Source of the DNA: Flaccisagitta enflata
Lineage: Eukaryota > Chaetognatha > Sagittoidea > Aphragmophora
Length of the DNA: 64,000 nt
Direction: 5' to 3'
Assembly: GCA_965153355.1 (NCBI GenBank)
Contig: OZ231128.1
Location: 46,438,001 to 46,502,000 of the forward strand
Below the pieces are notes generated by a model. It had not been told where the DNA came from. It saw only the letters and a program-made list of their open reading frames with translations, and did not search any database. Each line of letters begins with the position of its first letter. The stretch's first letter is position 1. A program made the translations under genes and the position numbers. Shown here piece after piece: positions 29,174 through 44,668 of this stretch.

Positions 29174-29346
29174 ACAAGGCCGGATACGCGGCCAATACCA
29201 GTTGCGGACGGGTGGGCAGGGGCGGAAATGCGGTTTGTTCACACTTTTCAACTCGTGTTCACGGACCGACCAACCGACCACGAACCGACGGACGGACGAA
29301 CGGACGGACAAAGCCTCTTATAGAGTTGCGTGTCCGCAACTAAAAA
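29174..29346 (+). repeat. Tag-stem element, GTTGCG class
   Basis: ACAAGGCCGGATACGCGGCC, tag GTTGCGGAC, GGGTGGGCAGGGGC, GACGGACGGACAAAGCC, CTTATAGA, then GTTGCGTGTCCGCAAC and TAAAAA. Confidence 0.82.
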
Positions 29347-29488
29347 GCACGAAGAATGAGAGGGCAGTAATGCAAAAATGGCACGTAATTCGTAAATGTA
29401 ACATTGTAACAGACTGACAGAGGGACTGACAAACCGACGGACCGATTGACATTGCAAGGTGTAGTTTCGCGTGTCGACTCAAAAGAAA

Positions 29489-29633
29489 ACTAGGCCGGAT
29501 ACATGGCAAGACAGTCGGGGACGGTTGGGCAGGGGCAGGGGCAGTAATGCAAAAACCGCTCACAATTCATGTGACCGACAGATATACTGACCAGCACGGC
29601 AAGGTGTAGAGCCGCGTGTCCGCGACTAAAAAA
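29489..29633 (+). repeat. Tag-stem element, GTCGCG class
   Basis: CTAGGCCGGATACATGGC, tag GTCGGGGAC, GGTTGGGCAGGGGCAGG, then GCCGCGTGTCCGCGAC and TAAAAA. A further stem end (TTTCGCGTGTCGAC) lies at 29463-29480. Confidence 0.72.
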
Positions 29634-29767
29634 GAAGGACATAAAAAAAAGAAGAAGAAAAAATGTAAGAAGAAGCGCCGAGGAAGAAGGACAACGACAA
29701 TGACAAGAAAAATGACATCAACAACAACCACAAAAACAACAATAAAAGAGAAATTCAAAGCGAGTTG

Positions 29768-29954
29768 AAGAAGAAGAAGAAGAAGAAGAAGAAGAAGAAG
29801 AAGAAGAACAAGAACAAGAACAAGAACAAGAACAAGAACAAGAACAAGATATAGAAGAAAAAACCAAGGAGCACAACAGAAGATGATGAAAAAGAAGAAG
29901 AAGAAGATGACAATGGAAGCCAGGAGCATGAAAGAAGACAGAGAAGAAGAAGAA

Positions 29955-29985
<31 letters not shown>

Positions 29986-30260
29986 AAGAAGAAGAAGAAG
30001 AAGAAGAAGAAGAAGAAGAAGAAGAAGAAGAAGAAGAAGAAGAAATAGAAGAAAAGTTAGAAGAAGAAAAATTAGAAGAAGAAGAAGTTGAAAAAGAAGA
30101 AGAAGAAAAAGAAGAAAATTTAGAGGAAGTAGTTGAAGAAGAAGAAAAAGTAAAATTAGAAGAAGAAGAAGTTGAAAAAGAAGAAGAAAAAGTAGAAGAG
30201 GAAGTTGAAGAAGAAGAAGTAGGAGAAGAAGAAGAAGATGAAGAAAAAGAAAAGGAGAAA
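29768..30260 (+). repeat. AAG microsatellite
   Basis: AAG array with AACAAG and GTAGAAG variants, starting shortly after a tag-stem element. Confidence 0.9.
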
Positions 30261-30735
30261 ATATTAAGTGACAGGGTTACAACATCGTCGTGGACAAAAA
30301 TAAAATCCGGTACCCAGTTGAAAATTTTAAAAAGTCAGATTAAAAAAATCAAATAATCTAACTTCGTTTTCATTTGAACTTTGATATAGCGTCAAACGAA
30401 TTCCGCTGATTCCAGTTCAGCTTTCGCCCTTAACGCTCAATTTAGACGTGGCCGTCCTTTGCATGCTTCATGTTGCCATAAGATTGACAGGTTGGCTTTT
30501 GTATTCTGTCCAGATTTGCTCTTTTGTCTCTATTGCAATCTTGATTGTCTGCCTGTGTCTGTTTCTGTGTCTGTGTGTCTGACTCGTGATCAATGCTTGT
30601 TTGTGTTAGTGGCAGTGTGTGTGTGTCTGTGTGTGTATTTGTGTGTGTGTGTGCGCGTTTGTTTGTGCGGTGCGTAATCATGTGTGTTTAAGATGAGATG
30701 GCGAAGCTCTATGGAAGTGTCTCTTTGTGTCTGTC

Positions 30736-30906
<171 letters not shown>

Positions 30907-31113
30907 CAGCAAAAACTTTCGAGTCTTGAGCGATTGCATTGCTCCCAGGATTACTCATCAATGGCACGAAGTTGGCCTGTGATGATCACTGCGGCGACTC
31001 ACTCGCGAAGCCCCTTCAGCAGCTATTTCAAGGTGCATATCTTAACCACGATCATGCTATTCTTTATCGCTTTGTCAGTTGGTCTGATAGTTCTTACTTT
31101 GCATTGGTCCGAT

Positions 31114-31169
<56 letters not shown>

Positions 31170-31268
31170 TTCTGAATTGCAAGCGTTTTTTGCATTTTTG
31201 CCCCTGCCCAACCGTCCATGTCGGTGGTGCCATGTATCTGGCCTTATTAGTTCAAGAATTAAAAAAAA

Positions 31269-31489
31269 ATGACCAGGATGAGAAGTGCCGAGCGTTTACT
31301 GACAAATCTCCGGTACGAAGATGCTTTGACAGAAGCTGACGACAACGACGAGCGAACTTTTGCAGCAAGCGATTCAGGCTTTCTCGGAATTTGAGTCTGT
31401 TACAGCTGAACCATGAAGAAGCAGTCAAGGAGGAAGTCATCCGCGAATGGAAGAATTTGGACGAGTTTTCCGTTGAGTCATTTTAGTCA
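31269..31489 (+). pseudogene. Possible decayed coding fragment
   Basis: Coding-like peptides occur in successive frames: MRSAERLLTNLRYEDALTEA, then SELLQQAIQAFSEFESVTAE, then NHEEAVKEEVIREWKNLDEF ending at a stop near 31486. The DNA is not low-complexity and the frame changes twice, which suggests a frameshifted relic. Family not recognised. A tag-stem element begins directly after it. Confidence 0.25.
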
Positions 31490-31490
31490 T

Positions 31491-31614
31491 TTTAGTCACG
31501 GTCACGCGACTACACCTTGTCACGTCGGTCGCTGCTTATATCACTTTTTTGATCTGCACATATTATCGCATTACTGCCCCTGCCGCGACTGGGGCGCCGT
31601 GTATTCGGCCTTGT
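31491..31614 (-). repeat. Tag-stem element, GTCGCG class
   Basis: TTTAGTCACGGTCACGCGAC, short interior, TGCCCCTGCCGCGACTGGG, end CGTGTATTCGGCCTTGTT. Short copy without a GTCCGTCC array. Confidence 0.7.
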
Positions 31615-32118
31615 TTCACTTATCAGGTTTTTGGATAGTTATAGGTAATTTTCAATAGTTTAAATAGAATGTTTAATTTTACTTAGTATCTGGTTTTGAA
31701 TTATATCAGATCGTTTTTTAAGGAGCCTGGTGCATGAAAATTCATGCTTGTAATTTGTAATATAATAATTACATTTTGGTACACAAGTTGAAAAGGGTAA
31801 TTTACTGTTTGGTTTCACGCAAAAAGGACATCAAATCTTGGAAATGAGTAACAAAAGCCTCATTTGCATATAGTCAATTTGATGGTTTCAATTTGTCTTT
31901 TTCAAAGTCGAGCAAAGTCTGAATTAGTACAGATACAACTTACATTTGTAATCAGTTAGCTAGTCAGTGATGTATAGTAATTTCGACTACGGATACGCCA
32001 AACATCAGTTACATCGGAGGGAAGAGATAGATACTAGGAAAAGTTTGGCGTTATGAGCTTACCGATCACGGTACAACTAGTAACGGGCTTACGACGCAAT
32101 CAGGTTTGTTTACATCGC
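31615..32118. other. Intronic, nothing identified
   Basis: AT-rich unique sequence up to the left border of the duplicated segment. Confidence 0.5.
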
Positions 32119-32334
32119 CAAATGGAGAGAAAAGGTCGAATCAGGTAAAATTTTCCCCCTTGGCCCTTAAGCTTGGGACTCGTTTATACCATCTGTCTAC
32201 AGTCAGTGAAAGAAATGGTTCATACTTTAGTACATAGAGACCGCCCTTATAATTGCAGGAAAGTGCAATAAATAACGTACTGTCACCACCCCTGCATTCG
32301 TTGAAAAATGTCGATCTTTCATTCATAATCACTC

Positions 32335-32560
32335 ATTCATTCATTCACTCGTTCATTCATTCATTCATTCATTCATTCATTCATTCATTCATTCATTCAT
32401 TCATTCACTCATTCATTCATTTTCGTACATTCACCTAAACATCAATTCAATCATTGACTAGTTCACTTGGTTTTCTGTTCATCCATTCATTCATTTACTC
32501 ATTCACTCATTCATTCATTCATTCATTCATTCATTCATTCATTCATTCATTCATTCAACT
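32335..32560 (+). repeat. CATT microsatellites (left duplicate)
   Basis: Two CATT blocks in the intron just past the left E3 donor. Confidence 0.9.
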
Positions 32561-32671
32561 ATTCATTCATTTATGCATATATTCATTCAGTAATTCATTT
32601 ATTTATTCCACTCAGGCTCATCTTATTCATCTGTTCATCTGACCTGAACAAACATTCATTCATCAGTTCAC

Positions 32672-32809
32672 CTGCAAAATGGTCAGACCGCGATTAATAG
32701 AGACTCTCGCTCCTCTGGTCTCCTTGGGAACCACGCGAACGCCGACGACGAAAGAATCCGATTTTTGAAACGCCGCGTCGACGACCTTGAAGAGAAACTC
32801 GAACATCCT

Positions 32810-32852
<43 letters not shown>

Positions 32853-33604
32853 ATGGTGACATTGGGAGGCCGAAAAGCGATTTGGTAATCCAAAACATCC
32901 GCTTGACGGAAAGATCGAAGAGGTCGAGTGTGATCGCTGAGATGCACCCAAAAACCATCTTCCGCGTTTATTGGTCCGTCGTATTTGCCCCCGCCGCCGC
33001 CGTCAGCTCCTCCTCCTCCTCCGTAACTCTCCTCGATCACGAAGACGAGTTCTTCCGGCGGCGTTTCTGCGTCGACGGCGGCCAGGATCGTCGGCGGCAG
33101 CGTCGACAGCACAAACTCGTCGACTTCCAGCAGCAACTCGGCGTCTAGAGCCACTTCCGGTCGACGGTCCGCTTGAGCGCCCCCGGAAATACTCACGGGA
33201 AGCCAAACGCGTTCCGTCAACACCATGTTGGTCGTCGACGACGACGACGATGATGACGAGATCCGACGACGACGAGGATCCTCCAACACCTCGACGACGA
33301 AGGGCACGAAGTCGCGATCGGGAGACGGAGGGTGTGAGTGGGAGTATCGGAGGTTGAGTGAGGAGAAGGAAGCGCAGGAGATGCGAGTGAGGGGGGAGAA
33401 AGTGGTGGAGGAGGAGAAGGAGGAGGAGGTGATCAATCGGCCATGTCGGGGATATTTTGAGAGCTGCAAAAGGCTCACGACACAAGAATAAGAAGAGAGG
33501 GTAGAGTTGGAAGAGGAGGAAGAGGAGGGAGACGGCGTTGGTAATCTTGGAAAGCTGATGATGCTCGAGTCGATGGCGGTGGACTGGCCTAACATTTCCG
33601 GCAC
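32672..33604 (-). CDS. Duplicate of FREM-like exon E3 (left-hand copy)
   Basis: Same 933-nt phase 0/0 exon as at 44488-45420 with intact acceptor and donor. I see a single nucleotide difference causing Lys instead of Asn after the Gly-rich loop. Because it is phase 0 on both sides, it could be spliced after the right-hand E3, repeating two CSPG units in frame, or replace it. Its continuation into E4 (LTILQ then GQSRIID) is the natural family sequence. Whether both copies exist in one chromosome cannot be decided here. Confidence 0.75.
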
Positions 33605-33739
33605 CTGGAAGGAAAGAGATTGCCTGACATGCTTGATTATTTGATACCACAAGCCCGGAGACTTTTTTGTGTTTAGGAAATGTGTGGCTGGTAGACGGAC
33701 GGATGAACGGACTGTGGGAGCGTTTTTAGTCGGAGACAA

Positions 33740-33990
33740 TGGCGTCTTTAAAGGGCCACTCGGTCACTCGCTACGTTTGTTTACTCGCACCGTTCACTCG
33801 CACCGCTCACTTGCTCCACAGCGCTTCGCTTTGCTATGCTCATTTAGCTCGCTCGCTCCATTCACGGGCTCGCTCACTCACTTTGCTCACTCCCTCGTGG
33901 GACAGTTGAAATTTTTGAATATGTGTTTACGCTGTAAACGTGTTCAATGAGAACAAACGCGTTTTTCATCTTCACTAGAAACACGCCTTG
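33740..33990 (+). repeat. GGGCCACTCGGTC dispersed repeat (left duplicate)
   Basis: AAAGGGCCACTCGGTCACTC through CTTCACTAGAAACACGCC; in the intron between E2 and E3 copies. Confidence 0.75.
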
Positions 33991-34334
33991 TCTTTGGGAC
34001 ATGTAAATCCGTGGCCATGCATGAAATCGGAATCGGTTTGACAACTGATATGGCCATGGATGAAAATGGAGATGGCAATTAGAAAGACAGAGAATGAGTC
34101 AGGGTCACAGGGACGAAACTAAGACCGACAACGAGACAGACAGAGTGAAACTGATATAGAGAATTATGGTATTGCACTGAGGGTGGAAAGAGAGGGGGAA
34201 AATAGACGACATTTTTGACGGCGCTTTTCACAGCCATCAGGCAAACTAGCGCAACGCACCGCTGTCTTCAAAAGCGAGTATGTTTATATCTATATGCTAT
34301 CATATTTCATTTGCGTGTTTGTTGGTATTTCTTA

Positions 34335-34490
<156 letters not shown>

Positions 34491-34926
34491 ATGTGGTGTG
34501 GGTCATTAGTTCTCGTATGTGTGCGCTGTTGGAAAAGAGCTATACGGAAAGCACGAGAGAAAAATGAATATGAGAATAACTGAATAAGTATAGAAGGAAA
34601 GAAAGAATGGATGAAAAAGAAAACAAAAGAAAAACAGGGCAACCGTCGCGGGTGCATTACTAAAAAAAAATCTAACACCCACACAAATACAACAAAAACC
34701 AACTAAAAACGTGTAGAAGAGCTAAGAGACAAAAACAACGGTAATTCAAAAATGTTACGGACGGAGGGACGGACCGAAACAGAAAGGTGTAGAGACAAAA
34801 AAATAATCAGCATGACTGGTAGATATGGAGATGAATAGATAGATCTGTAGTCTAGAGAGACAGACAGACAGATGGATAGAAAGATAAAGAGATGATTATC
34901 CATATTGTTCTTAACAATGATAACGG

Positions 34927-35048
34927 AAAGAAAGAAAGAAAGCGAGCAAGCGAGCAAGCAAGCGAGCGAGCAAGCAAGCGAGCGAGCAAGCAAAGTAAGC
35001 AAGCAAAGCAAAGCACGCAAGCAAGCAAGCAAGCAAGCAAGCAAAGAA

Positions 35049-35096
<48 letters not shown>

Positions 35097-35128
35097 GAGC
35101 GAGAAACAGAGAAAGAAAGAAATAAGGA

Positions 35129-35200
<72 letters not shown>

Positions 35201-35201
35201 G

Positions 35202-35260
<59 letters not shown>

Positions 35261-35278
35261 CAGAAAGAAAGAAAGAAA
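34927..35278 (+). repeat. GCAA and GAAA microsatellites (left duplicate)
   Basis: AAGCAAGC block, then AAAG; right duplicate at 46700-47100 is longer. Confidence 0.9.
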
Positions 35279-35670
35279 ATGTGAGGAGACGCTGAGTCGG
35301 CCAAACGAATGTTGACATTCGACAACAAAGAAGCCATAAGTGGAAGAAATTAGCCAATGTTAGAATTTGGAAGAAGACGAAGGCAGAAACATATGAAGGC
35401 AGAAACAAACAAGTGAGGTGATTGAGGAAAGGAAACAAGACGGTAACATCGAATGATCCAAATAAACAATGAAATGAAGGAAAATAACACCAAAACAACA
35501 AAGGTCCGCACCGCGCATACGTACATATATGGAACTAACACTGACACGGTAACACGGTAACTGGTAACACCGACTAACCAAATACCCTATTTCACACTCG
35601 AACCAAGTCACATACACTCCCTTTGATGAACAATGACCTGAAACAAATTTCGCATCCACACAAACACGTC

Positions 35671-35672
<2 letters not shown>

Positions 35673-35744
<72 letters not shown>
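35673..35744 (+). repeat. CA microsatellite (left duplicate)
   Basis: Just past the E2-copy donor; about 40 bp shorter than at 47497-47608. Confidence 0.9.
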
Positions 35745-35746
<2 letters not shown>

Positions 35747-35764
35747 GACGACACAAATTCTTAC

Positions 35765-35921
35765 GTGAATCGGTTGGTGCACTTTAACAAATTCGTATTC
35801 CGTGTTGATAATGTTGACTCTGATATTCATCGTTTCCTTTTTCGTGTTTTCGCGAGTGAATTTGTAAATCGTGATTGAAACTTGATCAGTGTCCAACATC
35901 GGGTTTCCAAAGTGAGTGTAC
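35765..35921 (-). CDS. Duplicate of FREM-like exon E2 (left-hand copy)
   Basis: Same 157-nt exon as at 47630-47786 with intact splice sites and identical reading. It cannot follow E3 in frame: E3 ends in phase 0, while this exon begins with one base completing a codon. It would only work behind an E1-type exon, and none is present to its right inside this copy. It is therefore either unused, part of a separate haplotype, or an assembly duplicate. Confidence 0.7.
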
Positions 35922-36239
35922 CTGAATTGAAAACACATTCACCGAAAAAATAAAAGAATCATGAAAGGAATTTGAAATATTGGGAAGAATGACGAAACAG
36001 TCATTCGACAATCGACAGTCATTGATCGAACTTACATCTAACTCTACACTGTCACTGTGTCGAGTCTACACCTGCCCATCGGTTTGTCCGTCTGTACGTG
36101 TAGGTCCGTAAACCATACTTCATTTACAACGATTTAGGCGCGTTGCAAATAATCTATTCTTTGTGTCATATGTGAAACAATCATTTGCGACTTTTTGTTT
36201 GGGTAAGGGACATTGTTTTAGGATATTGTCACACGAAAA

Positions 36240-36414
<175 letters not shown>

Positions 36415-36507
36415 ATCCTCTTCCTATCTCACACACAAAAACAAAAAAAAACAAAAAAACAAACACATCATTCATATGTATGCACTTCTAAGCTCATACA
36501 TATGAAT

Positions 36508-36575
<68 letters not shown>

Positions 36576-36876
36576 TGCGTGCGTGAGTGCGTGCGTGCGT
36601 GTGTGTGTGTGTGCGTGCGTGTATGTGTGTGTATGTTTGTGCGCGCGCGCGTTTAGGAATTAGGTGTGTAAACTCGACTAAGGAAGGGGGTTGTACCTGA
36701 CCTAATAGCTACAGCCATTACATTTAATTCCTTGCAACTATAATAAATCCATCTCCGACTTAAAGCACGTCGTTGACTGCCTGCTGCGCTAACCTCCTAT
36801 GACCATGCATTTTACGACATGTCAAGCAATCAGTTCCAGGCGCTTCAAAATAAATTCCAAAACTAGTCGAGAGGAA

Positions 36877-37086
36877 ACAAGCCCGACTGGGCAACGATGC
36901 GTGCGTGCGGAGTTTCTGCGTGTATTGATCAGGTGACAAATATGGAGAGACAGATGGACGAACAGACGGGTGAAACGACAAGCATAACAGACGGACGGAC
37001 GGACAGACTGACAGACCAACGGACTGAGGGACCGACAAACGGACAGACCGCCTCGTGGAGATGCGTTCCTGACGGACGCATCTAAA
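36877..37086 (+). repeat. Tag-stem element, GATGCG class (left duplicate)
   Basis: ACAAGCCCGACTGGGCAAC, GATGCGTGC, GTGTATTGATCAGG, GACGGACGGACGGACAG, then AGATGCGTTCC and GGACGCATC. Uninterrupted relative of 5400-6373; duplicate at 48762-48971. Confidence 0.75.
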
Positions 37087-37395
37087 TACTTTCCATAACT
37101 TTGATCGCTGATAACAATTTCAGATTATGCAAAAAGCAACATGTTATTATTGTCAAATTCAAGAAACTTCAGTACGTTGGAAGCAATGAGGCTGAGAATA
37201 GTTTCACCATATGCATAGTATGCATGATAATGAACTAGCTTAAACTATGTTTTTTTTGAAAGCTGATGGCGCATAGATTGGATTCAACAAAGTTAAACGA
37301 TGAGCTTTAACCGTAACTGTAAATTCTGTGGCTGTAAATGCAATCACTGCCAAGTGATACTTATTATCAGCTTTTCCTGTAAACCACTTGTGTAA

Positions 37396-37521
37396 TTTTT
37401 AGGTGCGCCAACGCACCTCTATAACTGGCTGTGTCCGTTGGTCGGCTGGTCGGTCGGTTGGTCTATAACGCATTCGTTCGACGATCCACACGGCGCACCT
37501 TATTGGCCTACTTGGCCTTGT
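37396..37521 (-). repeat. Tag-stem element, GGTGCG class (left duplicate)
   Basis: TTTTTAGGTGCGCCAACGC then ACCTCTATAAC, a GTTGGTCGGC stretch, and CACGGCGCACCTTATTGGCC, ending TTGGCCTTGTT. Element-orientation tag GGTGCGCC equals the complement of the stem arm exactly (8 bp). Confidence 0.75.
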
Positions 37522-37751
37522 TATTCACTCTAAGCCTTCGACTATCTAGTTGTGAGGCTCTTTATGAGACTGAAGCATGCAGGAGCCACCTTTTGTACTA
37601 GCCCTATTGGAGAGTGGGACCGAAGAAGTGAAAGCAGGTTTCGGATACAGAGAGGTGGGCGAGGGGGTTTTGGATTAAAGAGGGTGCCTAAGTGGAATGT
37701 AGGGCCCGAGACAGAGAGAGGAAGAGAGGGGGAAGAGATCTAGAGAGAGAG

Positions 37752-37752
<1 letters not shown>

Positions 37753-37849
<97 letters not shown>

Positions 37850-37983
37850 GGAGTGAATCTAGGTTAACGAGGATCCAATTAGGAAATATCTGGTAGAAAA
37901 AGGAAACCAAGTGGCAAAGTCATACAGAAGGTTAAGTACTTAAAGGAGTTGAAAAAAAGAACGATCTAATGACAAACACAGAC

Positions 37984-38081
<98 letters not shown>

Positions 38082-38152
38082 CTGTCTGTCTGTGTCTGTC
38101 TGTTTGTCTGTCTCTCGCTCACGCTCTCTCTGTCTCTCTGTCTCTCTGTCTC

Positions 38153-38240
<88 letters not shown>
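37753..38240 (+). repeat. AG then CT microsatellites (left duplicate)
   Basis: AG 37753-37850 and CT 37983-38240 flank 130 bp of unique sequence, so the pair can form a long hairpin. Confidence 0.9.
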
Positions 38241-38243
<3 letters not shown>

Positions 38244-38780
38244 CTTTCTCTCCGTTTCTTGATAATTGAAACGAATGAATGGTCGAGAGATCGAAAAGGT
38301 TATTTTTACCCACGAGCCCTCATCACCGCTGCACATCCAATTACATATTACGAAGCAATCACCACCTTATGTGTTAACATCTTTGGAGGAGAGCAGCACC
38401 TTGACCCACTCGCTCATTGTTTCATTTGTCGTCTGAAGTCTTTGGTAATTGCTCTTGTCCGAAGAATAAGGTGACAGACACCGGGCTCTCAATTCTGGGG
38501 TCAGACAGGCGGAGGAACGGAAAGTCGCCGATTTGCCTTTATAACCGATGCGTATTTTGAACTTGGACGGACCTTCAAAAATTCCGTACTTTCTTGTGAT
38601 CGCCGTCTTCCCATGCATAACTTCGGAAGATTCATAAAATGTTGTCACATCAGATCTTTACATCATCCCCCGTCCAATTAGGCTGACAGTCAGTCATATC
38701 CGAAGACAACAAAATATTCTTTAAACTTAAAGAATTTGATTATTGTCAAACGGCTCATTCCTTGTGTACACTTTACACTA

Positions 38781-38909
38781 GGGTTGGTCAGTATGCGTTT
38801 TTGTGAGCAATCTTTCTGTAACTCACAAGAAAGAACCGTCTTGATGAGAAAAAATCAATGACCTAAAAATCGGCGCTCATTTGATGGGTAGAATAGCTTA
38901 TGTTTGAAC

Positions 38910-38910
<1 letters not shown>
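38781..38910 (+). repeat. hAT-like end, related to 59172
   Basis: TAGGGTTGGTCAGTATGCG, then AAGAACCGTCTTGA and CTAAAAATCGGC, in the same order as at 59172-59270. No matching right end is found before 43930. It starts exactly where the duplicated segment stops. Confidence 0.6.
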
Positions 38911-40387
<1,477 letters not shown>

Positions 40388-40420
40388 TAGTTGCGTGCAC
40401 GCGACTCTAGGACCGGTTTT
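40388..40420 (-). repeat. Tag-stem element, stem end only
   Basis: TTTTTAGTTGCGTGCACGCG then ACTCTAGGACCGG; the rest of the element is not visible. Confidence 0.5.
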
Positions 40421-41037
40421 TTCATTCTTCCAACTCTGATCCGTTCAATGTCCATCTGCTGATGCAACAGAAAGTCACCCCGCGCAACATCTCAAGGAGT
40501 TAATATAAAGCACATGGCACATACTCCTTATTATGACATTGCTTTCTTATTTTACGAGTTCAAAAAGCAAAGCAAATGCACCACTGACCATCAAATCTCT
40601 CTCTCTCGCTCTCTCTCTCTCGCTCTCTCTCAGTGGATTCTTCCCTTTAAAAAGAGCTTCGTTTCCAGGATAAAATTGTCTTTTTCTTTTTTGCTCGAGT
40701 AGACAAGATGGCAGTCTAAATGACCATCACATGTACATCCCATGCCTCCCTCACAATGTGAGTCACATCCTATGCCTTTCCCATTTCCCATGCCTTCAGC
40801 CTCCCCCACATCATAGCCCTTCAGCCTCCCCCACATCATAGCCCTTCCCACGTCTCACATCTTGCATATAGTTATGTCTTCTACATAACCCATGCCTTCC
40901 CCACATCCTATGCCTTCCCTACCTCTGATGTCCTCTCCACATCTCATGTATTTAACTTGATTCAAGTCTTCCCATACTCAATGACCATACCTTCCCCACA
41001 TCCCATGCCATCCCCTTATTCTATACCTTAACCACAT

Positions 41038-41040
<3 letters not shown>

Positions 41041-41124
<84 letters not shown>

Positions 41125-41205
41125 GTCATCATAATCATCATCACCGACCTCACAGTCTTTCTCCACACCATCATCACCGTCGTCACTGTCATTGTCATCG
41201 CCATT

Positions 41206-41248
<43 letters not shown>

Positions 41249-41250
41249 AC
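41041..41250 (+). repeat. ATC microsatellites
   Basis: Two ATC blocks (41041-41125 and 41205-41250), running into repeat copy C1. Confidence 0.9.
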
Positions 41251-41254
41251 ATCA

Positions 41255-41456
41255 GGCTTTCTCAGGCTTCCAATTAGTCTAATCTGGCCTCAAACCGGCC
41301 CCCAAGGCTTCTTAGGCCTCAGATCAATCTACAGAGAACCCTCAGGCCATCATAGACCCTCAATCAGCCCTTCTCAGCGCCTATCAATCCAATCAGGCTG
41401 GAAGAATGAAGGTCCCCCTGTTCTACAGGACTTTGTTCACTTTGGCGCCGCTGCCC
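41255..41456. mobile_element. GGGCAGCGG-ended repeat, copy C1 (right part)
   Basis: Degenerate CTCAGGCCTC units run into TCTACAGGACTTTG...GCCGCTGCCC. The left end has been replaced by, or lost to, the ATC array ending at 41250. Confidence 0.6.
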
Positions 41457-41560
41457 TGCTTCCCCTCACTCCAATTCACATTCAAGAAAGCAGGGCAATG
41501 GGTATCACTGACCACATATTGCCCTGTTTTTGGCCTGTTATGGCCCCGGTATGCCTTTTT

Positions 41561-41740
41561 GGGCAGCGGCCCCAAAGGGCCGATGTTCTGTAGCCTACAG
41601 GCTGCAGGACGCAGGGGTGAATTTCCAGACTTCCATCTGTCCGTCCATCCGTACGTACATCCTCCCACTCCCGGTTGGCCATTGGGGCCTCAAATCAGCA
41701 CTCTCAGCCTTTGGCCTGTTTTATGCCATTTACGATTCTT
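41561..41740. mobile_element. GGGCAGCGG-ended repeat, copy C2 (left part)
   Basis: Starts GGGCAGCGGCCCCAAAGGGC, then GTTCTGTAG and GTCCGTCCATCCGTACGTAC, with a few degenerate GGCCTCAAATC units; no right end. C1, its flank and C2 lie head to tail. Confidence 0.65.
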
Positions 41741-42882
41741 GTAAGGCCGCCAGATTCATGTGGATAGCAAGTTAACCTCAGTTCTTGTTAGGGCCAAATG
41801 AAATAGACTTTTGAAAGGTGGGCCCAAAAAATATTCAAATTGAAGGTCAGATTATTTGTAATCAGCGTGACAAAATATGTCAGAATAATGAAGAGCTTTT
41901 TGGAAATTTTGGACCGACACCTCCTTAAGCGCCCTGACTGTTAAGGCTGTTAGCATGTTGTCTATTGTAGGTCGCAACGCCATTCATGCTCAATGATTCA
42001 TTTGCTGATTCTATCGCTGCCCATAGTAACAAGTTAGCAATCAAAGATCAAGGCGGGCATTTGTTCTATATACTTACATTCGCTGTCTCGTGTAATTTTC
42101 TACTAGCCACCTCGCAAAAAGTCTGGCACAATGATTATTATTTCTAAATGCGTGCTCTTTGAGTCCTCGACACCAAAAAAAAAAAAAACTAAGATAAGTG
42201 AACTTTAGAAATACATTATTACATCATTTTCTAAAATACACAATTACATAACTACACAATTACATAATTGCGTTTCTCCATAACACTACTTGTGATTCAA
42301 AACAACCTTATATGACTGACTAGGCTAACATTGATAATGTTAGGACCAACGAACAGTTAAACCAACACACAAACTTAAGGAGTCATTTCCACGCATCTTA
42401 AAAATGTCTTTTAACATTTTCGATACATTTTCAATATCGACTGTCTTACAACCTCACGAACTCCAATGAACAAGAACAAGACAAAATTTAGTAATGGAGG
42501 CTTACACAATATAAATGTCCGTATTTCATCCAGATATTCTTCAAAGTTTAATGTTTCTTATTTGTAAAATTGTGTGACTTTTATATAGGATGAATTGTTG
42601 CCCACATCATCATCATAAAACGCGTAAGATTGAGGAGAAAGTGAAGGTCAAGACATTTGTAGAGATTGGTAACGGTCAGATGATATATTGGATTCATGCT
42701 GAACTCTTAAGCTACAGTAGGAACAGTATAAAGTGTGAACACAACATTGTACAGGAATAAAAAAGCAAAGATCTTGATGCGTGTCGTTGTCTTTGTCGTT
42801 CTTTTTCTTCTTGTTGTCCACACCTACATGTATGAAACCTCCAATATCTTGATGCGTGTCTCATCGGATTTTTGTTTTTTCT
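41741..42882. other. Unique, nothing identified
   Basis: AT-rich DNA downstream of the zinc-finger ORF; CAATTACATAACTACA repeats near 42240. Confidence 0.5.
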
Positions 42883-43932
<1,050 letters not shown>

Positions 43933-44139
43933 GCAAATGGAGAGAAAAGGTCGAATCAGGTAAAATTTTCCCCCTTAAGCTTGGGACTCGTTTATACCAT
44001 CTGTCTACGGTCAGTGAAAGAAATGGTTCATACTTTAGTACATAGAGACCGCCCTTATAATTGCAGGAAAGTGCAATAAATAACGTACTGTCACCACCCC
44101 TGCATTCGTTGAAAAATGTCGATCTTTCATTCATAATCA

Positions 44140-44380
44140 CTCATTCATTCATTCACTCGTTCATTCATTCATTCATTCATTCATTCATTCATTCATTCAT
44201 TCATTCATTCATTCATTCACTCATTCACTCATTCATTCATTTTCGTACATTCACCTAAACATCAATTCAATCATTGACTAGTTCACTTGGTTTTCTGTTC
44301 ATCCATTCATTCATTTACTCATTCACTCATTCATTCATTCATTCATTCATTCATTCATTCATTCATTCATTCAACTATTC
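44140..44380 (+). repeat. CATT microsatellites (right duplicate)
   Basis: Counterpart of 32335-32560 just past the right E3 donor. Confidence 0.9.
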
Positions 44381-44487
44381 ATTCATTTATGCATATATTC
44401 ATTCAGTAATTCATTTATTTATTCCACTCAGGCTCATCTTATTCATCTGTTTATCTGACCTGAACAAACATTCATTCATCAGTTCAC

Positions 44488-44625
44488 CTGCAAAATGGTC
44501 AGACCGCGATTAATAGAGACTCTCGCTCCTCTGGTCTCCTTGGGAACCACGCGAACGCCGACGACGAAAGAATCCGATTTTTGAAACGCCGCGTCGACGA
44601 CCTTGAAGAGAAACTCGAACATCCT

Positions 44626-44668
<43 letters not shown>

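Noticed and set aside
32765-33491. Plus-strand Arg-rich frames
   Set aside because: Antisense shadows of exon E3; same at 44581-45307.
38367-38648. Minus-strand frame with EGPSKFKIRIGYKGKS (duplicate at 50349-50630) as a further FREM-like exon
   Set aside because: Composition is plausible, but E1 joins E2 directly in phase, no good acceptor/donor pair brackets it, and it has no clear family motif. It could still be an alternative exon.
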